9,698 nucleotides of DNA from an uncultured Microbacteriaceae bacterium (lineage in GTDB: Bacteria > Actinomycetota > Actinomycetes > Actinomycetales > Microbacteriaceae), in assembly GCA_946481135.1 (NCBI GenBank), contig CAMLMQ010000108.1, positions 1 to 9,698 on the forward strand. The letters run 5' to 3'. How positions within the stretch are numbered: position 1 is the stretch's first letter; each line of letters begins with the position of its first letter. Both the position numbers and the translations under genes were made by a program. A model generated the notes under the pieces. The model saw only the letters and a list, made by a program, of their open reading frames with translations, made no database searches and was not told the DNA's origin. Of this stretch, positions 1-6,740 are shown piece after piece.

Positions 1-834
1 ACCCGCATCCCGAAGCCGATCGCGAGCGCGATGCTCGCCGGCATCCTCTTCCCGATCTGTCTCGCACCCGTCACGGCGAGCTTCGAACTGCCGTGGCTCG
101 CGCTGCCGATCGTGCTCACGTGGCTCGTGCTGCTGAAGTTCGCGCCGCGCTGGGCCGTCCCGGCCGCGGTCGTCGTCACCGTGATCGTCGTCGCCGTGTC
201 GAGCAGCGGCGCCGACCTCTCAAACGCGCGCCTCCTGCCGGTCTTCGCGCCCGTGCTGCCCGCGTTCGACCCGGCGATCGTCGTCGGCCTCGGCATCCCG
301 ATCTACCTCGTCACGATGGCCGGCCAGAACGTCCCCGGGTTCGCGGTGCTGCGCACGTTCGGCTTCGAGCACCCGCCGGCCCGGGCGATCTTCGTGAGCA
401 CCGGCGCGGGCAATCTGCTCGCGGCGCCGTTCGGCGGCATCGCCCTCAACCTCGCCGCGATGACCGCCGCGATGGTCGCGGGACCCGACGCGCATCCCGA
501 CCGCGACCGCCGCTGGATCGCCGGGGTCACCGGCGGGGCGACGCTCGCCGTGCTCGGGCTGCTCTCGGGCATCGCGACCGTGCTCGTCGTCGTGAGCCCG
601 CCCGTGCTCATCACGACCGTCGCGGGGCTCGCGCTGCTCGGTGCGCTCGTCACGGCGATCACGACCGCACTCGAGGATCCCGCGCACCGCATCGTCGCGA
701 TCCTGACGTTCCTCGTCGCCGTGTCGGGCGTCTCGATCGCGGGCGTCGGCTCGGCGTTCTGGGCCCTCCTCGTCGGCGGGGTCGTCATGCTGTGGATGCG
801 GCCCTGGCGCCGGAGCGTGTCGCGCGAGCTCTGA
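1..834 (+). CDS. benE: BenE-family benzoate/H+ symporter, C-terminal part (5' end outside window)
   Basis: This is an inner-membrane secondary transporter of the BenE family, whose characterised members import benzoate with protons. The reading frame is open from base 1 (T-R-I-P-K-P-I-A-S-A-M-L-A-G) with no stop, so the gene begins upstream and the first internal ATG at 31 is not its start. About 277 residues are present, against roughly 390-400 for the family, so about a third is missing. The protein is a series of hydrophobic helices. The stretch GAGNLLAAPFGGIALNLAA, followed by GPDAHPDRDRRW, is the conserved BenE signature, with a loop rich in acidic and basic residues between helices. It ends in a short cationic tail (MRPWRRSVSREL). 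Family assignment is firm. Benzoate as substrate is inferred from the family only, because no benzoate catabolic genes are visible in this window. Confidence 0.88.
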   Translation, partial: TRIPKPIASAMLAGILFPICLAPVTASFELPWLALPIVLTWLVLLKFAPRWAVPAAVVVTVIVVAVSSSGADLSNARLLPVFAPVLPAFDPAIVVGLGIPIYLVTMAGQNVPGFAVLRTFGFEHPPARAIFVSTGAGNLLAAPFGGIALNLAAMTAAMVAGPDAHPDRDRRWIAGVTGGATLAVLGLLSGIATVLVVVSPPVLITTVAGLALLGALVTAITTALEDPAHRIVAILTFLVAVSGVSIAGVGSAFWALLVGGVVMLWMRPWRRSVSREL

Positions 835-848
835 TCCGCGAATCAGAG
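829..848. terminator. Inverted repeat between convergent genes, possible bidirectional terminator
   Basis: CTCTGAT (829-835) and ATCAGAG (842-848) are perfect 7-bp inverted arms around a 6-nt loop. The hairpin contains the stop codons of both convergent genes: TGA at 832-834 for the transporter and TCA at 843-845 (TGA on the minus strand) for the MerR gene. Neither strand has a U-tract after it, so it is not a classical intrinsic terminator. Actinobacterial terminators often lack a strong U-tract, which keeps the call possible. Confidence 0.45.
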
Positions 849-1208
849 AGCGCCGAGGCGCTCGAGGAATTCGTCGGCGGCGGCGACCTGGGCGGCGAGG
901 GTCGCGCGTCGCGCCGCGGCTTCGGCGCGCACATCGTCGAGCCGGGTCCGGGCGGCCGCGTCGACGGGATCGGCGAGGAGTGCGTCGACCACCTCGAGCA
1001 GCTCGCGCATCTCGTCGAGGGTGTATCCGAGCGGCTTCATCCGTCGGATGAGCAGCAGCCGCTCCTCGTCGGCGCGTCGGTAGAGGCGGAAGCCGCCGTC
1101 GGTGCGCGCGGGGGTGAGGATGCCCACCTCGTCGTAGTGCCGGATGGTGCGCTGCGACAGGCCGGTGCGCTCGGCGAGCTCGCCGATGTGCATCGTGCGG
1201 TCGTCCAT
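843..1208 (-). CDS. MerR-family transcriptional regulator
   Basis: This is a 121-residue DNA-binding regulator of the MerR family. Residues about 6-75 form the winged-helix domain: MHIGELAERTGLSQRTIRHY (helix-turn-helix), DEVGILTPARTDGGFRLYRR (wing), then RRMKPLGYTLDEMREL. Residues about 76-121 are an alanine/arginine-rich helix suited to the antiparallel dimer coiled coil. There is no C-terminal sensor domain and no cysteine, which argues against the metal- or redox-sensing subgroups. The chosen ATG (1208) follows GGAGG with a short spacer of about 3-4 nt. The in-frame ATG at 1193 (residue 6) is an alternative and would still keep the whole domain. The gene is divergent from sulP and convergent with the transporter. 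A dyad in the upstream gap suggests autoregulation; the effector is unknown. Confidence 0.9.
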   Translation of the reverse strand: MDDRTMHIGELAERTGLSQRTIRHYDEVGILTPARTDGGFRLYRRADEERLLLIRRMKPLGYTLDEMRELLEVVDALLADPVDAAARTRLDDVRAEAAARRATLAAQVAAADEFLERLGAL

Positions 1209-1225
1209 GGCCCTCCGTCCGGCGC

Positions 1226-1248
1226 AACCCTCACGTTACGGTAAGGTT
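1226..1248. promoter_or_regulatory. Dyad-symmetric MerR-type operator in the merR/sulP intergenic region
   Basis: This 23-bp imperfect palindrome (AACCCTCACGT on one side, CGGTAAGGTT on the other) lies 18 bp upstream of the MerR start codon and 84 bp upstream of sulP. It has the length and A/T-poor dyad shape of MerR-family operators, which usually sit in the -35/-10 spacer. TANNNT-type -10 candidates fall inside it in both directions: TAACGT on the minus strand (1238-1233), and TACGGT (1237-1242) or TAAGGT (1242-1247) on the plus strand. A -10 at 1238-1233 would give the MerR mRNA a leader of about 18 nt containing the GGAGG. No convincing -35 is visible for either gene. Confidence 0.55.
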
Positions 1249-1332
1249 GAGCGGCCCCGGTTCCGGAGCCGTCCCCATTCTCAACCACCCGACGACGTGT
1301 GGCCGCCCTCTCACTCCTCGAGGAGCCCGCAC

Positions 1333-2856
1333 GTGACCGTCGTGAACCCGCCCGCCGACCGCCCCTCGCGCTACCGCATCGAGCCGACCGTGCTGCAGGC
1401 ACTCCGCAGCCCTCGCATCCTCACCCGCGAAGTGCTCGCCGGGCTCGTCGTCGCGATCGCGCTCATCCCCGAGGCCATCGCGTTCTCGATCATCGCGGGC
1501 GTCGACCCACAGGTGGGGCTCTTCTCGTCGTTCGTCATGGCGGTCGCGATCGCGTTCCTCGGCGGCCGTCCCGCGATGATCACCGCGGCGACGGGCGCGA
1601 TCGCCCTCGTGATCGCCCCCGTCGCCCGCGAACACGGGATGGACTACTTCATCGCCACCGTGCTGCTCGGCGGAGCCATCCAGATCGTGCTCGCGGTGCT
1701 CGGCGTCGCCAAGCTCATGCGCTTCATCCCGCGCAGCGTCATGGTCGGCTTCGTCAACGCCCTCGCGATCCTCATCTTCGCCTCGCAGCTCGAACACCTC
1801 GTCGACGTGCCCTGGATGGTGTACCCGATCGTCGCGGTCGGGCTCGTCATCCTCTTCGTCCTGCCGCGCTTCACGCGCGTCGTGCCGGCGCCGCTCGTCG
1901 CGATCGTCGCGCTCACCGGCGCCGCCGTCCTGTTCGCGATCCAGGTGCCCACGGTCGGCGACCAGGGGGAGCTGCCCCGGAGCCTGCCCGAGCTGTTCAT
2001 CCCGAACGTGCCGCTCACCTGGGAGACCCTCGGCATCATCGCCCCCTACGCCGGCGCGATGGCGATCGTCGGGCTCCTGGAGTCGCTCATGACCGCGAAG
2101 CTCGTCGACGAGATCACCGACACCCACTCGCGCAAGACCCGGGAGTCGTGGGCGCAGGGCGTCGCGAACGTGCTGTCGGGCCTCTTCGGGGGCATGGGCG
2201 GCTGCGCGATGATCGGCCAGACGATGATCAACGTGAAGGCGTCGGGTGCGCGCACGCGCATCTCGACCTTCCTCGCCGGCGTCTTCCTGCTCGTGCTCGT
2301 GCTCGTGCTCGGCGATGTCGTCGCCGTGATCCCGATGGCGGCCCTCGTCGCGGTGATGATCATGGTGTCGGTCGCGACCTTCGACTGGCACAGCGTGCGC
2401 TGGTCGACGCTGCGCCGGATGCCGAAGAGCGAGACCGCGGTGATGGTCGTCACCGTCGCGATCACCGTGTGGACGCACAACCTCGCGATCGGCGTCGGCG
2501 TGGGCGTGGTCGCGGCGATGCTGCTCTTCGCCCGCCGCGTGGCCCACTTCACCACCGTCGAGCGGGAGACCACCGACATCGACGGCGTGCCGGTCGTGCG
2601 CTACACGGTCGACGGCGAGTTGTTCTTCGCGTCGAGCAACGACCTGACGACGCAGTTCGAGTACGCCGCCGACCCGCCCCGGGTCGTGATCGACCTCACC
2701 CGGTCGCACGTCTGGGATGCGTCGAGCGTCGCCGCCCTCGACGCCATCGTGACGAAGTACGAGGCACGCGGAGCCCGCGTGGAACTGGTCGGACTCAACG
2801 ACACCGCGGCCGCGTTCCACACCCGGTTGAGCGGCGGGCTCGGCGCCGGCCACTGA
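1333..2856 (+). CDS. SulP-family inorganic anion transporter with C-terminal STAS domain
   Basis: This is a 507-residue membrane transporter of the SulP/SLC26 family, whose members carry sulfate, bicarbonate or other anions. I chose GTG 1333 because GAGGAG (1320-1325) lies 7 nt upstream; the open frame extends back to an ATG at 1144, but that stretch runs through the MerR gene and operator. Residues about 30-400 hold the hydrophobic core: the signature LIPEAIAFSIIAGVDPQVGL (44-63), many transmembrane helices, and GGMGGCAMIGQTMINVKASG (286-305), which resembles Bacillus YbaR-type SulP proteins. Residues about 415-500 form a STAS domain (VVRYTVDGELFFASS, VVIDLTRSHVWDASSVAALD) in the cytoplasm. 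The length is normal for a bacterial SulP. The divergent MerR gene may regulate it. No carbonic anhydrase or sulfate-assimilation gene is adjacent, so the substrate cannot be assigned. Confidence 0.93.
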   Translation: MTVVNPPADRPSRYRIEPTVLQALRSPRILTREVLAGLVVAIALIPEAIAFSIIAGVDPQVGLFSSFVMAVAIAFLGGRPAMITAATGAIALVIAPVAREHGMDYFIATVLLGGAIQIVLAVLGVAKLMRFIPRSVMVGFVNALAILIFASQLEHLVDVPWMVYPIVAVGLVILFVLPRFTRVVPAPLVAIVALTGAAVLFAIQVPTVGDQGELPRSLPELFIPNVPLTWETLGIIAPYAGAMAIVGLLESLMTAKLVDEITDTHSRKTRESWAQGVANVLSGLFGGMGGCAMIGQTMINVKASGARTRISTFLAGVFLLVLVLVLGDVVAVIPMAALVAVMIMVSVATFDWHSVRWSTLRRMPKSETAVMVVTVAITVWTHNLAIGVGVGVVAAMLLFARRVAHFTTVERETTDIDGVPVVRYTVDGELFFASSNDLTTQFEYAADPPRVVIDLTRSHVWDASSVAALDAIVTKYEARGARVELVGLNDTAAAFHTRLSGGLGAGH

Positions 2857-2881
2857 CGTCCTGATACCAGAGCGGTATCAT
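2853..2881 (+). promoter_or_regulatory. Promoter of the toxin-antitoxin operon, apparently leaderless
   Basis: A -35-like CTGACG (2853-2858, four of six matches to TTGACA) is followed by a 17-bp spacer and a -10 TATCAT (2876-2881). The expected transcription start, 7 nt past the -10, is 2888, which is the A of the antitoxin ATG. The -35 overlaps the sulP stop codon. The GGAG at 2883-2886 is one base from the ATG, too close to act as a ribosome binding site, so a leaderless mRNA is the simplest reading. Confidence 0.6.
2862..2880. promoter_or_regulatory. Perfect inverted-repeat operator of the toxin-antitoxin operon
   Basis: TGATACC (2862-2868) and GGTATCA (2874-2880) are perfect 7-bp inverted arms around a 5-bp centre. 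The right arm overlaps the -10 TATCAT, and the whole site lies between the -35 and the start codon, so bound protein would block RNA polymerase. Ribbon-helix-helix antitoxins are known to bind such palindromes and repress their own operon. The next gene encodes such a protein, which makes it the obvious ligand. Confidence 0.72.
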
Positions 2882-2887
2882 CGGAGC

Positions 2888-3094
2888 ATGGCGATCACGG
2901 TCCGCATCCCCGACGAGCTCGACACCCAGCTCGAAGAAGTGGCACGTCAACAGCACACGTCGAAGAGTGCGCTGCTGCTGCAGGGCGCGACGTGGATCGT
3001 CGAGCGTCACGCGCGTCGCGCCGAGGTGGATGCGGGACTCGACTTCGTGCTCGCTCATGACGCCGAGCTTCTGACACGTCTCGAAGACGCGTGA
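2888..3094 (+). CDS. Ribbon-helix-helix (CopG-type) antitoxin
   Basis: This is a 68-residue protein. Its N-terminus AITVRIPDELDTQLEEVARQ (residues 2-21) is the typical ribbon-helix-helix pattern: a beta strand with alternating polar contact residues (T4, R6), then a helix. The second helix follows SKSALLLQGATWIVERHA. Residues about 45-68 (VDAGLDFVLAHDAELLTRLE) form an acidic tail of the kind that wraps and inhibits the partner toxin. It is expected to act as a dimeric DNA-binding repressor and as the neutraliser of the next gene's product. The ATG at 2888 was chosen because it coincides with the predicted transcription start and begins exactly at the beta strand. It overlaps the toxin gene (GTGA), which implies coupled translation. 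Doc toxins are classically paired with Phd-fold antitoxins; here the antitoxin is of the RHH type. Confidence 0.85.
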   Translation: MAITVRIPDELDTQLEEVARQQHTSKSALLLQGATWIVERHARRAEVDAGLDFVLAHDAELLTRLEDA

Positions 3095-3459
3095 CGCGGT
3101 ATCTCGAGCTCGCCGACGCAGTCCAGGCGGTCGAGCGGCTTGGCTTCCACATCCGGGACGCCGGGCTCCTCGCCTCCGCCCTCGCACGCCCGGCGACGAC
3201 CCTCTTCGGTGCCGACGCTTACGCATCGCTCGAGCTCAAGGCCGCGAGCATCCTGGAGTCGACGGCGCGCAACCACCCGCTCGTCGACGGCAACAAGCGT
3301 CTCGCCTGGACGCTCACGGTGCTGCTCCTGTGGATCAACGGGTACCGCCACGAGATGCCGACCGACGTCGCGTTCGACCTCGTGCTCGGGGTCGCGCGGG
3401 GAGACCTCGACCTCGACGCCTCCGCCGCCGTGCTGCGCGCCCACCTCGTGCGGCGCTGA
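3091..3459 (+). CDS. doc: Doc/Fic-family toxin (death-on-curing type)
   Basis: This 122-residue protein is close in length to phage P1 Doc (126). The Fic-fold active motif is at residues 62-70, H-P-L-V-D-G-N-K-R, followed by LAW. The lysine after the asparagine, and the lack of a second downstream arginine, match the Doc subgroup rather than canonical AMPylating Fic proteins (HxFx[DE]GNxxR). P1 Doc phosphorylates elongation factor Tu and halts translation; the same activity here is inferred. Catalytic H62, D66, N68, K69 and R70 are present, so the toxin looks intact. The usual phenylalanine of HxF is replaced by leucine (L64). The GTG start at 3091 overlaps the antitoxin TGA, and it relies on coupling because no separate Shine-Dalgarno sequence is evident. 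Confidence 0.88.
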   Translation: MTRYLELADAVQAVERLGFHIRDAGLLASALARPATTLFGADAYASLELKAASILESTARNHPLVDGNKRLAWTLTVLLLWINGYRHEMPTDVAFDLVLGVARGDLDLDASAAVLRAHLVRR

Positions 3460-3465
3460 GTCGGC

Positions 3466-3507
3466 GGGGGCCCGCTCAGCCCCCATCGACATCGCGGGGG
3501 ATCCGCG
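3466..3507 (+). terminator. GC hairpins after the toxin gene, weak terminator candidate
   Basis: GGGGGC (3466-3471) pairs with GCCCCC (3479-3484) around a 7-nt loop. A second short stem follows, CGCGG (3493-3497) with CCGCG (3503-3507). They begin 7 bp after the toxin stop codon, where the operon should end. Neither is followed by a T-tract, and short GC stems are common at this base composition, so the call is tentative. Confidence 0.33.
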
Positions 3508-3567
3508 CCAAGCTCGGGGTGCTCACCGAACCCGCCTCGTTTCACCGACCGGATCAGGAGTTCCCGC

Positions 3568-4665
3568 ATGGCCACCGTCACGTCTCCCACGTCCCACGAT
3601 CCCGAAGCTCTCGTCGAGCGGCTGTTCGGGTCGATGCTCGCGGGCATCGAACTGCTCTCGGTCGAGCTCGGCCGCCGCCTCGGGCTGTATGCCGTACTCG
3701 CGGAATTCGGCCCGCTCGACCCAGCGGGGCTCGCGGGCCGCGCCGGAATCGCCGAGCGCTACGCCCGCGAATGGCTCGAGCAGCAGGCCGCCGCCGGGTT
3801 CCTCGACGTCGTCGCGGACGGTGAGCCGGAGGAACGCAGGTTCGCGCTGCCGCCCGAGTTCCACGGCGTCTTCGTCGAGCCGACGGATCCGCTGCATTTC
3901 GCCGGCGGCGCGATGATGCTCACGGGTGTCGCGCTGACCCTCCCCACGGTCGCCGACGCGTACCGGTCGGGGCGAGGCGTACCGTACGAGGACTTCGGGC
4001 CGGAGGTGCGCGGCGGCATCTCGGCCCTCAACCGCCCCGGCTTCCTGCGCGACATGAGGACGTGGATCGACACGATGCCCGACATCGCGGCACGCCTCGA
4101 CGCGGGGGCGCTCGTGCTCGACGCCGGATGCGGTGAGGGCTGGTCGTCGATCGGCCTCGCTCAGGCGTTCCCGCACGCGCGGGTCGTGGGGGTCGACATG
4201 GATGCCGCCTCGATCGCGCAGGCACGCGTGAACGCGGAGACGGCCGGGGTCCACGATCGACTCTGGTTCGTCGAAGCGAACTCCTCCGACGAGACGACGC
4301 TGCGGTCGCGGCTCGATGAAGACTACGCGCTCGTCACCGTCTTCGAGGCGCTGCACGACATGGGCGACCCGGTCGGCGCTCTGGACGCGTTCCGCGGCGT
4401 GCTCGCCGACGGCGGAGCCGTGCTGGTCGCGGACGAGAAGGTGGGGGCGGAGTTCACGGCCCCCGCCGACGAACTCGACCGACTCAACTACGCCTTCAGC
4501 GCCCTGCACTGTCTCCCCGCGACGATGGCCGAGTCGACCGCGTACGCGAACGGCACCGTGCTGCGCGCCTCGACGGTCGCCCGCTGGGCCGCGGACGCCG
4601 GCTTCAGGTCGACGGTCGAGTTGCCCGTCGCGCACGACTTCTGGCGCTTCTACCGCATCTCGTGA
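3568..4665 (+). CDS. Two-domain class I SAM-dependent methyltransferase (winged helix plus Rossmann fold)
   Basis: This is a 365-residue cytoplasmic methyltransferase. Residues about 11-105 form a winged-helix-like N-terminal domain (LGRRLGLYAVLAEFGPLDPA, GIAERYAREWLEQQAAAGFL), as in O-methyltransferases and the mycobacterial Rv2258c-type proteins. Residues about 165-365 hold the catalytic domain: SAM-binding motif I VLDAGCGEGWSS (183-194), the acidic residue after strand 2 in VVGVDMD (D210), and the post-motif strand TVFEALHDMGDP (257-268). The length is normal for this two-domain architecture. AGGAG (3556-3560) lies 7 nt before the ATG, fixing the start. It follows the toxin-antitoxin operon with a 108-bp gap and converges with dcp with 12 bp between stops, so it is probably monocistronic. 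The substrate is unknown, and nothing nearby suggests a secondary-metabolite cluster. Confidence 0.88.
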   Translation: MATVTSPTSHDPEALVERLFGSMLAGIELLSVELGRRLGLYAVLAEFGPLDPAGLAGRAGIAERYAREWLEQQAAAGFLDVVADGEPEERRFALPPEFHGVFVEPTDPLHFAGGAMMLTGVALTLPTVADAYRSGRGVPYEDFGPEVRGGISALNRPGFLRDMRTWIDTMPDIAARLDAGALVLDAGCGEGWSSIGLAQAFPHARVVGVDMDAASIAQARVNAETAGVHDRLWFVEANSSDETTLRSRLDEDYALVTVFEALHDMGDPVGALDAFRGVLADGGAVLVADEKVGAEFTAPADELDRLNYAFSALHCLPATMAESTAYANGTVLRASTVARWAADAGFRSTVELPVAHDFWRFYRIS

Positions 4666-4677
4666 CGTCGCGCGCGG

Positions 4678-6705
4678 CTACCCGAGGCCGCGACGCGTGA
4701 GCAGCGGCTCGATCACGGCGTCGCGTCCGCGGAAGTCGCGGTAGGCGTCGAGGGGATCGCGTGACCCGCCGACGCCGAGCAGCTTCTCGCGGAACCGGTC
4801 GCCGTTCGCCCGCGTGAGCCCGCCGTTCTCCTTGAACCACTGCACGGTGTCGGCATCCAGCACCTCGCTCCAGACGTAGGAGTAGTAGCCGGCGTCGTAG
4901 CCGCCCGCGAAGGTGTGCGCGAAGTACGCGCTCGAGTACCGGGTCGGCACGGCGGGGTTGTCGAGTCCGGCGCGGGCCAGCGCGGCGGCTTCGAACGCGG
5001 CGACGTCGGTCACGGCGTCCGCCTCGGCGCGCGTGAGGGTGTGCCACGCCTGGTCGAGCAGCGCCGCCGCGAGGTACTCGCTCGTCGCGAAGCCCTCGTT
5101 GAACGTCTCCGAGTCGCGGATGCGCTGCACGACCCCCGCGTCGATCGGCTCACCCGTCTCGTAGTGCACGGCGTACTGGTCCAGCACCTCGGGCCACAGC
5201 ATCCACATCTCGTTCACCTGGCTGGGGAACTCGACGAAGTCGCGGAACACGTTCGTGCCGGCGAGCTTGGGGTAGGTGACCCGCGCGAACAACCCGTGCA
5301 GCGCGTGCCCGAACTCGTGGAAGAACGTCGACACCTCGTCGAAGGTGAGGAGCGTCGGCTCGCCGGCGGCGGGCTTCGGAACGTTGAGGTTGTTGACGAC
5401 GACGACGGGCTGGTCGAGCAGGGTGTTCTGCGCGACGAGGTCGTTCATCCACGCGCCGCCGCGCTTCGAGTCGCGGGTGTAGAGGTCGAGCAGGTAGAGC
5501 CCGACGGGGGTGCCGTCCTCGTCGTGCACCTCGAAGATGCGCACGTCGGGGTGGTAGCCGACGAGGTCGCGACGCTCGGTGAAGGTGATGCCGTACAGCG
5601 CATTCGCGGCGCCGAAGACGCCGAGCTTGAGCACGCGCTCCGCCTCGAACCACGGGCGCAGGGCGGCGGTGTCGACGTCGTACTTCTGCTGCCGCACCTT
5701 CTCGGTGTAGTACGACCAGTCGGCGGCGGTGACGGGATGCCCGGCCAGCGCCTCGAGGTCGGCCTGCTCCGTGCGCGCGTTGCGGGCGGCGGCGGGGGCG
5801 AGCTTGCCGAGCATCGCGGCGACGGCCTCGGGGCTGCCCGCGGTCTCGTCTTTCGTGACGTAGGCGGCGTGGTTCGGGAATCCGAGCAGTTCGGCCCGCT
5901 CGGCGCGCAGGCGCACGATCTCCAGCAGCACGCCGGTGTTGTCGTGGTCGCCGCCGCGGGATCCGCGGGCGCGCGACGCGGCCATGATCTGCTCGCGCAC
6001 CTCGGGCTTCGTCAGCTGCGCGAGGAACGGGTGACCCGTCGGCAGCACGAGCGTCACGAGGTAGCCGTCGAGCCCGCGGGCGGCGGCGGCTTCGGCGGCG
6101 GCGGAGATCTCGCCCGGCTCCAGCCCGTCGAGGTCGGCGGGGTCGGTGAGGTGCACCGCGAGGTCGTTCGTGTCGGCGAGGAGGTTCTTCTCGAACCGGG
6201 TCGTGAGGGTCGCGAGCTGCTGGTTGAGCTGCTTGAGCCGCTCCTTTTCGGCGTCGTCGAGCCCCGCCCCGGCGAGCGTCATCTCGAGGTACCAGCGCTC
6301 GACGAGGTAGCGGTCTTCGGGCGTGAGCGCCTCCTGGTGCTCGAGCGACTCGTAGATCGCGGCAACCCGGGCGTAGAGCGGGCCGTCGAGCAGGATGGCG
6401 TCGCGGTGCGCGGCGAGCTTCGGGGCGATGCGCTCTTCGAGCTCGTTCGTGAAGTCGGTGGAGTCGGCCGACGACTTGTTGAAGAACACGTTCGCGACCC
6501 GGGTGAGGGTCTGTCCGCTCGATTCGAGGGCGGGGAAGGTGGTGGCGAACGTCGGGGCGTCGCGCTTGCGCGTGATCGCGGAGATTTCGGCGAGCTGCTC
6601 CTGCATCCCCTTCTCGAAGGCCTCCTCGTAGTGCTCGTCGGCGATGTCGGCGAACGGCGGCAGCTGGTAGGGGAGGGTGCTCGTCGCGAAGAAGGGATTG
6701 GTCAT
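4678..6705 (-). CDS. dcp: Peptidyl-dipeptidase Dcp (M3 family metallopeptidase)
   Basis: This 675-residue zinc metallopeptidase of family M3 is expected to remove dipeptides from the C-termini of peptides in the cytoplasm, feeding amino-acid recycling. The zinc site is complete: HEFGH at residues 463-467, with the third ligand in FRDFVEFPSQ (E492). The substrate-binding segment HTFAGGYDAGYYSYVWSEVL (597-616) is conserved. The sequence around the active site (FFHEFGHALHGLFA, YPKLAGTNVFRDFVEFPSQVNEMW) fits Dcp better than oligopeptidase A. Length matches E. coli Dcp (about 680). There is no signal peptide. I chose ATG 6705, starting MTNPFFATSTLPYQLPPF; an open frame extends to 6897, but that part translates the operator array and the antisense of the next gene. 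Its promoter shares the repeat array with the divergent regulator, suggesting local control. Some distinction from other M3 peptidases remains uncertain. Confidence 0.95.
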   Translation of the reverse strand: MTNPFFATSTLPYQLPPFADIADEHYEEAFEKGMQEQLAEISAITRKRDAPTFATTFPALESSGQTLTRVANVFFNKSSADSTDFTNELEERIAPKLAAHRDAILLDGPLYARVAAIYESLEHQEALTPEDRYLVERWYLEMTLAGAGLDDAEKERLKQLNQQLATLTTRFEKNLLADTNDLAVHLTDPADLDGLEPGEISAAAEAAAARGLDGYLVTLVLPTGHPFLAQLTKPEVREQIMAASRARGSRGGDHDNTGVLLEIVRLRAERAELLGFPNHAAYVTKDETAGSPEAVAAMLGKLAPAAARNARTEQADLEALAGHPVTAADWSYYTEKVRQQKYDVDTAALRPWFEAERVLKLGVFGAANALYGITFTERRDLVGYHPDVRIFEVHDEDGTPVGLYLLDLYTRDSKRGGAWMNDLVAQNTLLDQPVVVVNNLNVPKPAAGEPTLLTFDEVSTFFHEFGHALHGLFARVTYPKLAGTNVFRDFVEFPSQVNEMWMLWPEVLDQYAVHYETGEPIDAGVVQRIRDSETFNEGFATSEYLAAALLDQAWHTLTRAEADAVTDVAAFEAAALARAGLDNPAVPTRYSSAYFAHTFAGGYDAGYYSYVWSEVLDADTVQWFKENGGLTRANGDRFREKLLGVGGSRDPLDAYRDFRGRDAVIEPLLTRRGLG

Positions 6706-6711
6706 CGTCCC

Positions 6712-6740
6712 AGCGTAGGCGCCCGTCCGCGGGGTGCAAA
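6712..6740 (-). promoter_or_regulatory. dcp promoter, apparently leaderless, with a half-site over the -35
   Basis: On the minus strand TTTGCA (6740-6735) matches the -35 consensus at four of six positions. It is followed by a 17-bp spacer and TACGCT (6717-6712), a TANNNT -10. The expected start, 7 nt further on, is 6705, the A of the dcp ATG. No Shine-Dalgarno sequence precedes that ATG. The -35 lies entirely within the first TGCAAAGA half-site of the array. Confidence 0.55.

Noticed and set aside
1144..1332. Possible 63-residue N-terminal extension of the SulP transporter
   Set aside because: It runs antisense through the MerR coding region and across the operator. The GTG at 1333 has a strong GAGGAG at 7 nt and begins just before the family core.
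1231..2853. Long minus-strand open frame (540 codons) opposite sulP, with a His/Asp/Arg-rich translation
   Set aside because: It is an antisense shadow of a GC-rich gene. The composition is not protein-like, there is no Shine-Dalgarno or promoter, and sulP on the other strand has clear family motifs.
3460..3567. Promoter for the methyltransferase gene
   Set aside because: The 108-bp gap has hairpins and a good Shine-Dalgarno, but I could not find a -10 of TANNNT form with an acceptable -35, so no promoter is annotated.
4666..4677. Terminator between the methyltransferase gene and dcp
   Set aside because: The 12-bp gap is GC alternation (cgtcgcgcgcgg) with no usable hairpin or T-tract.
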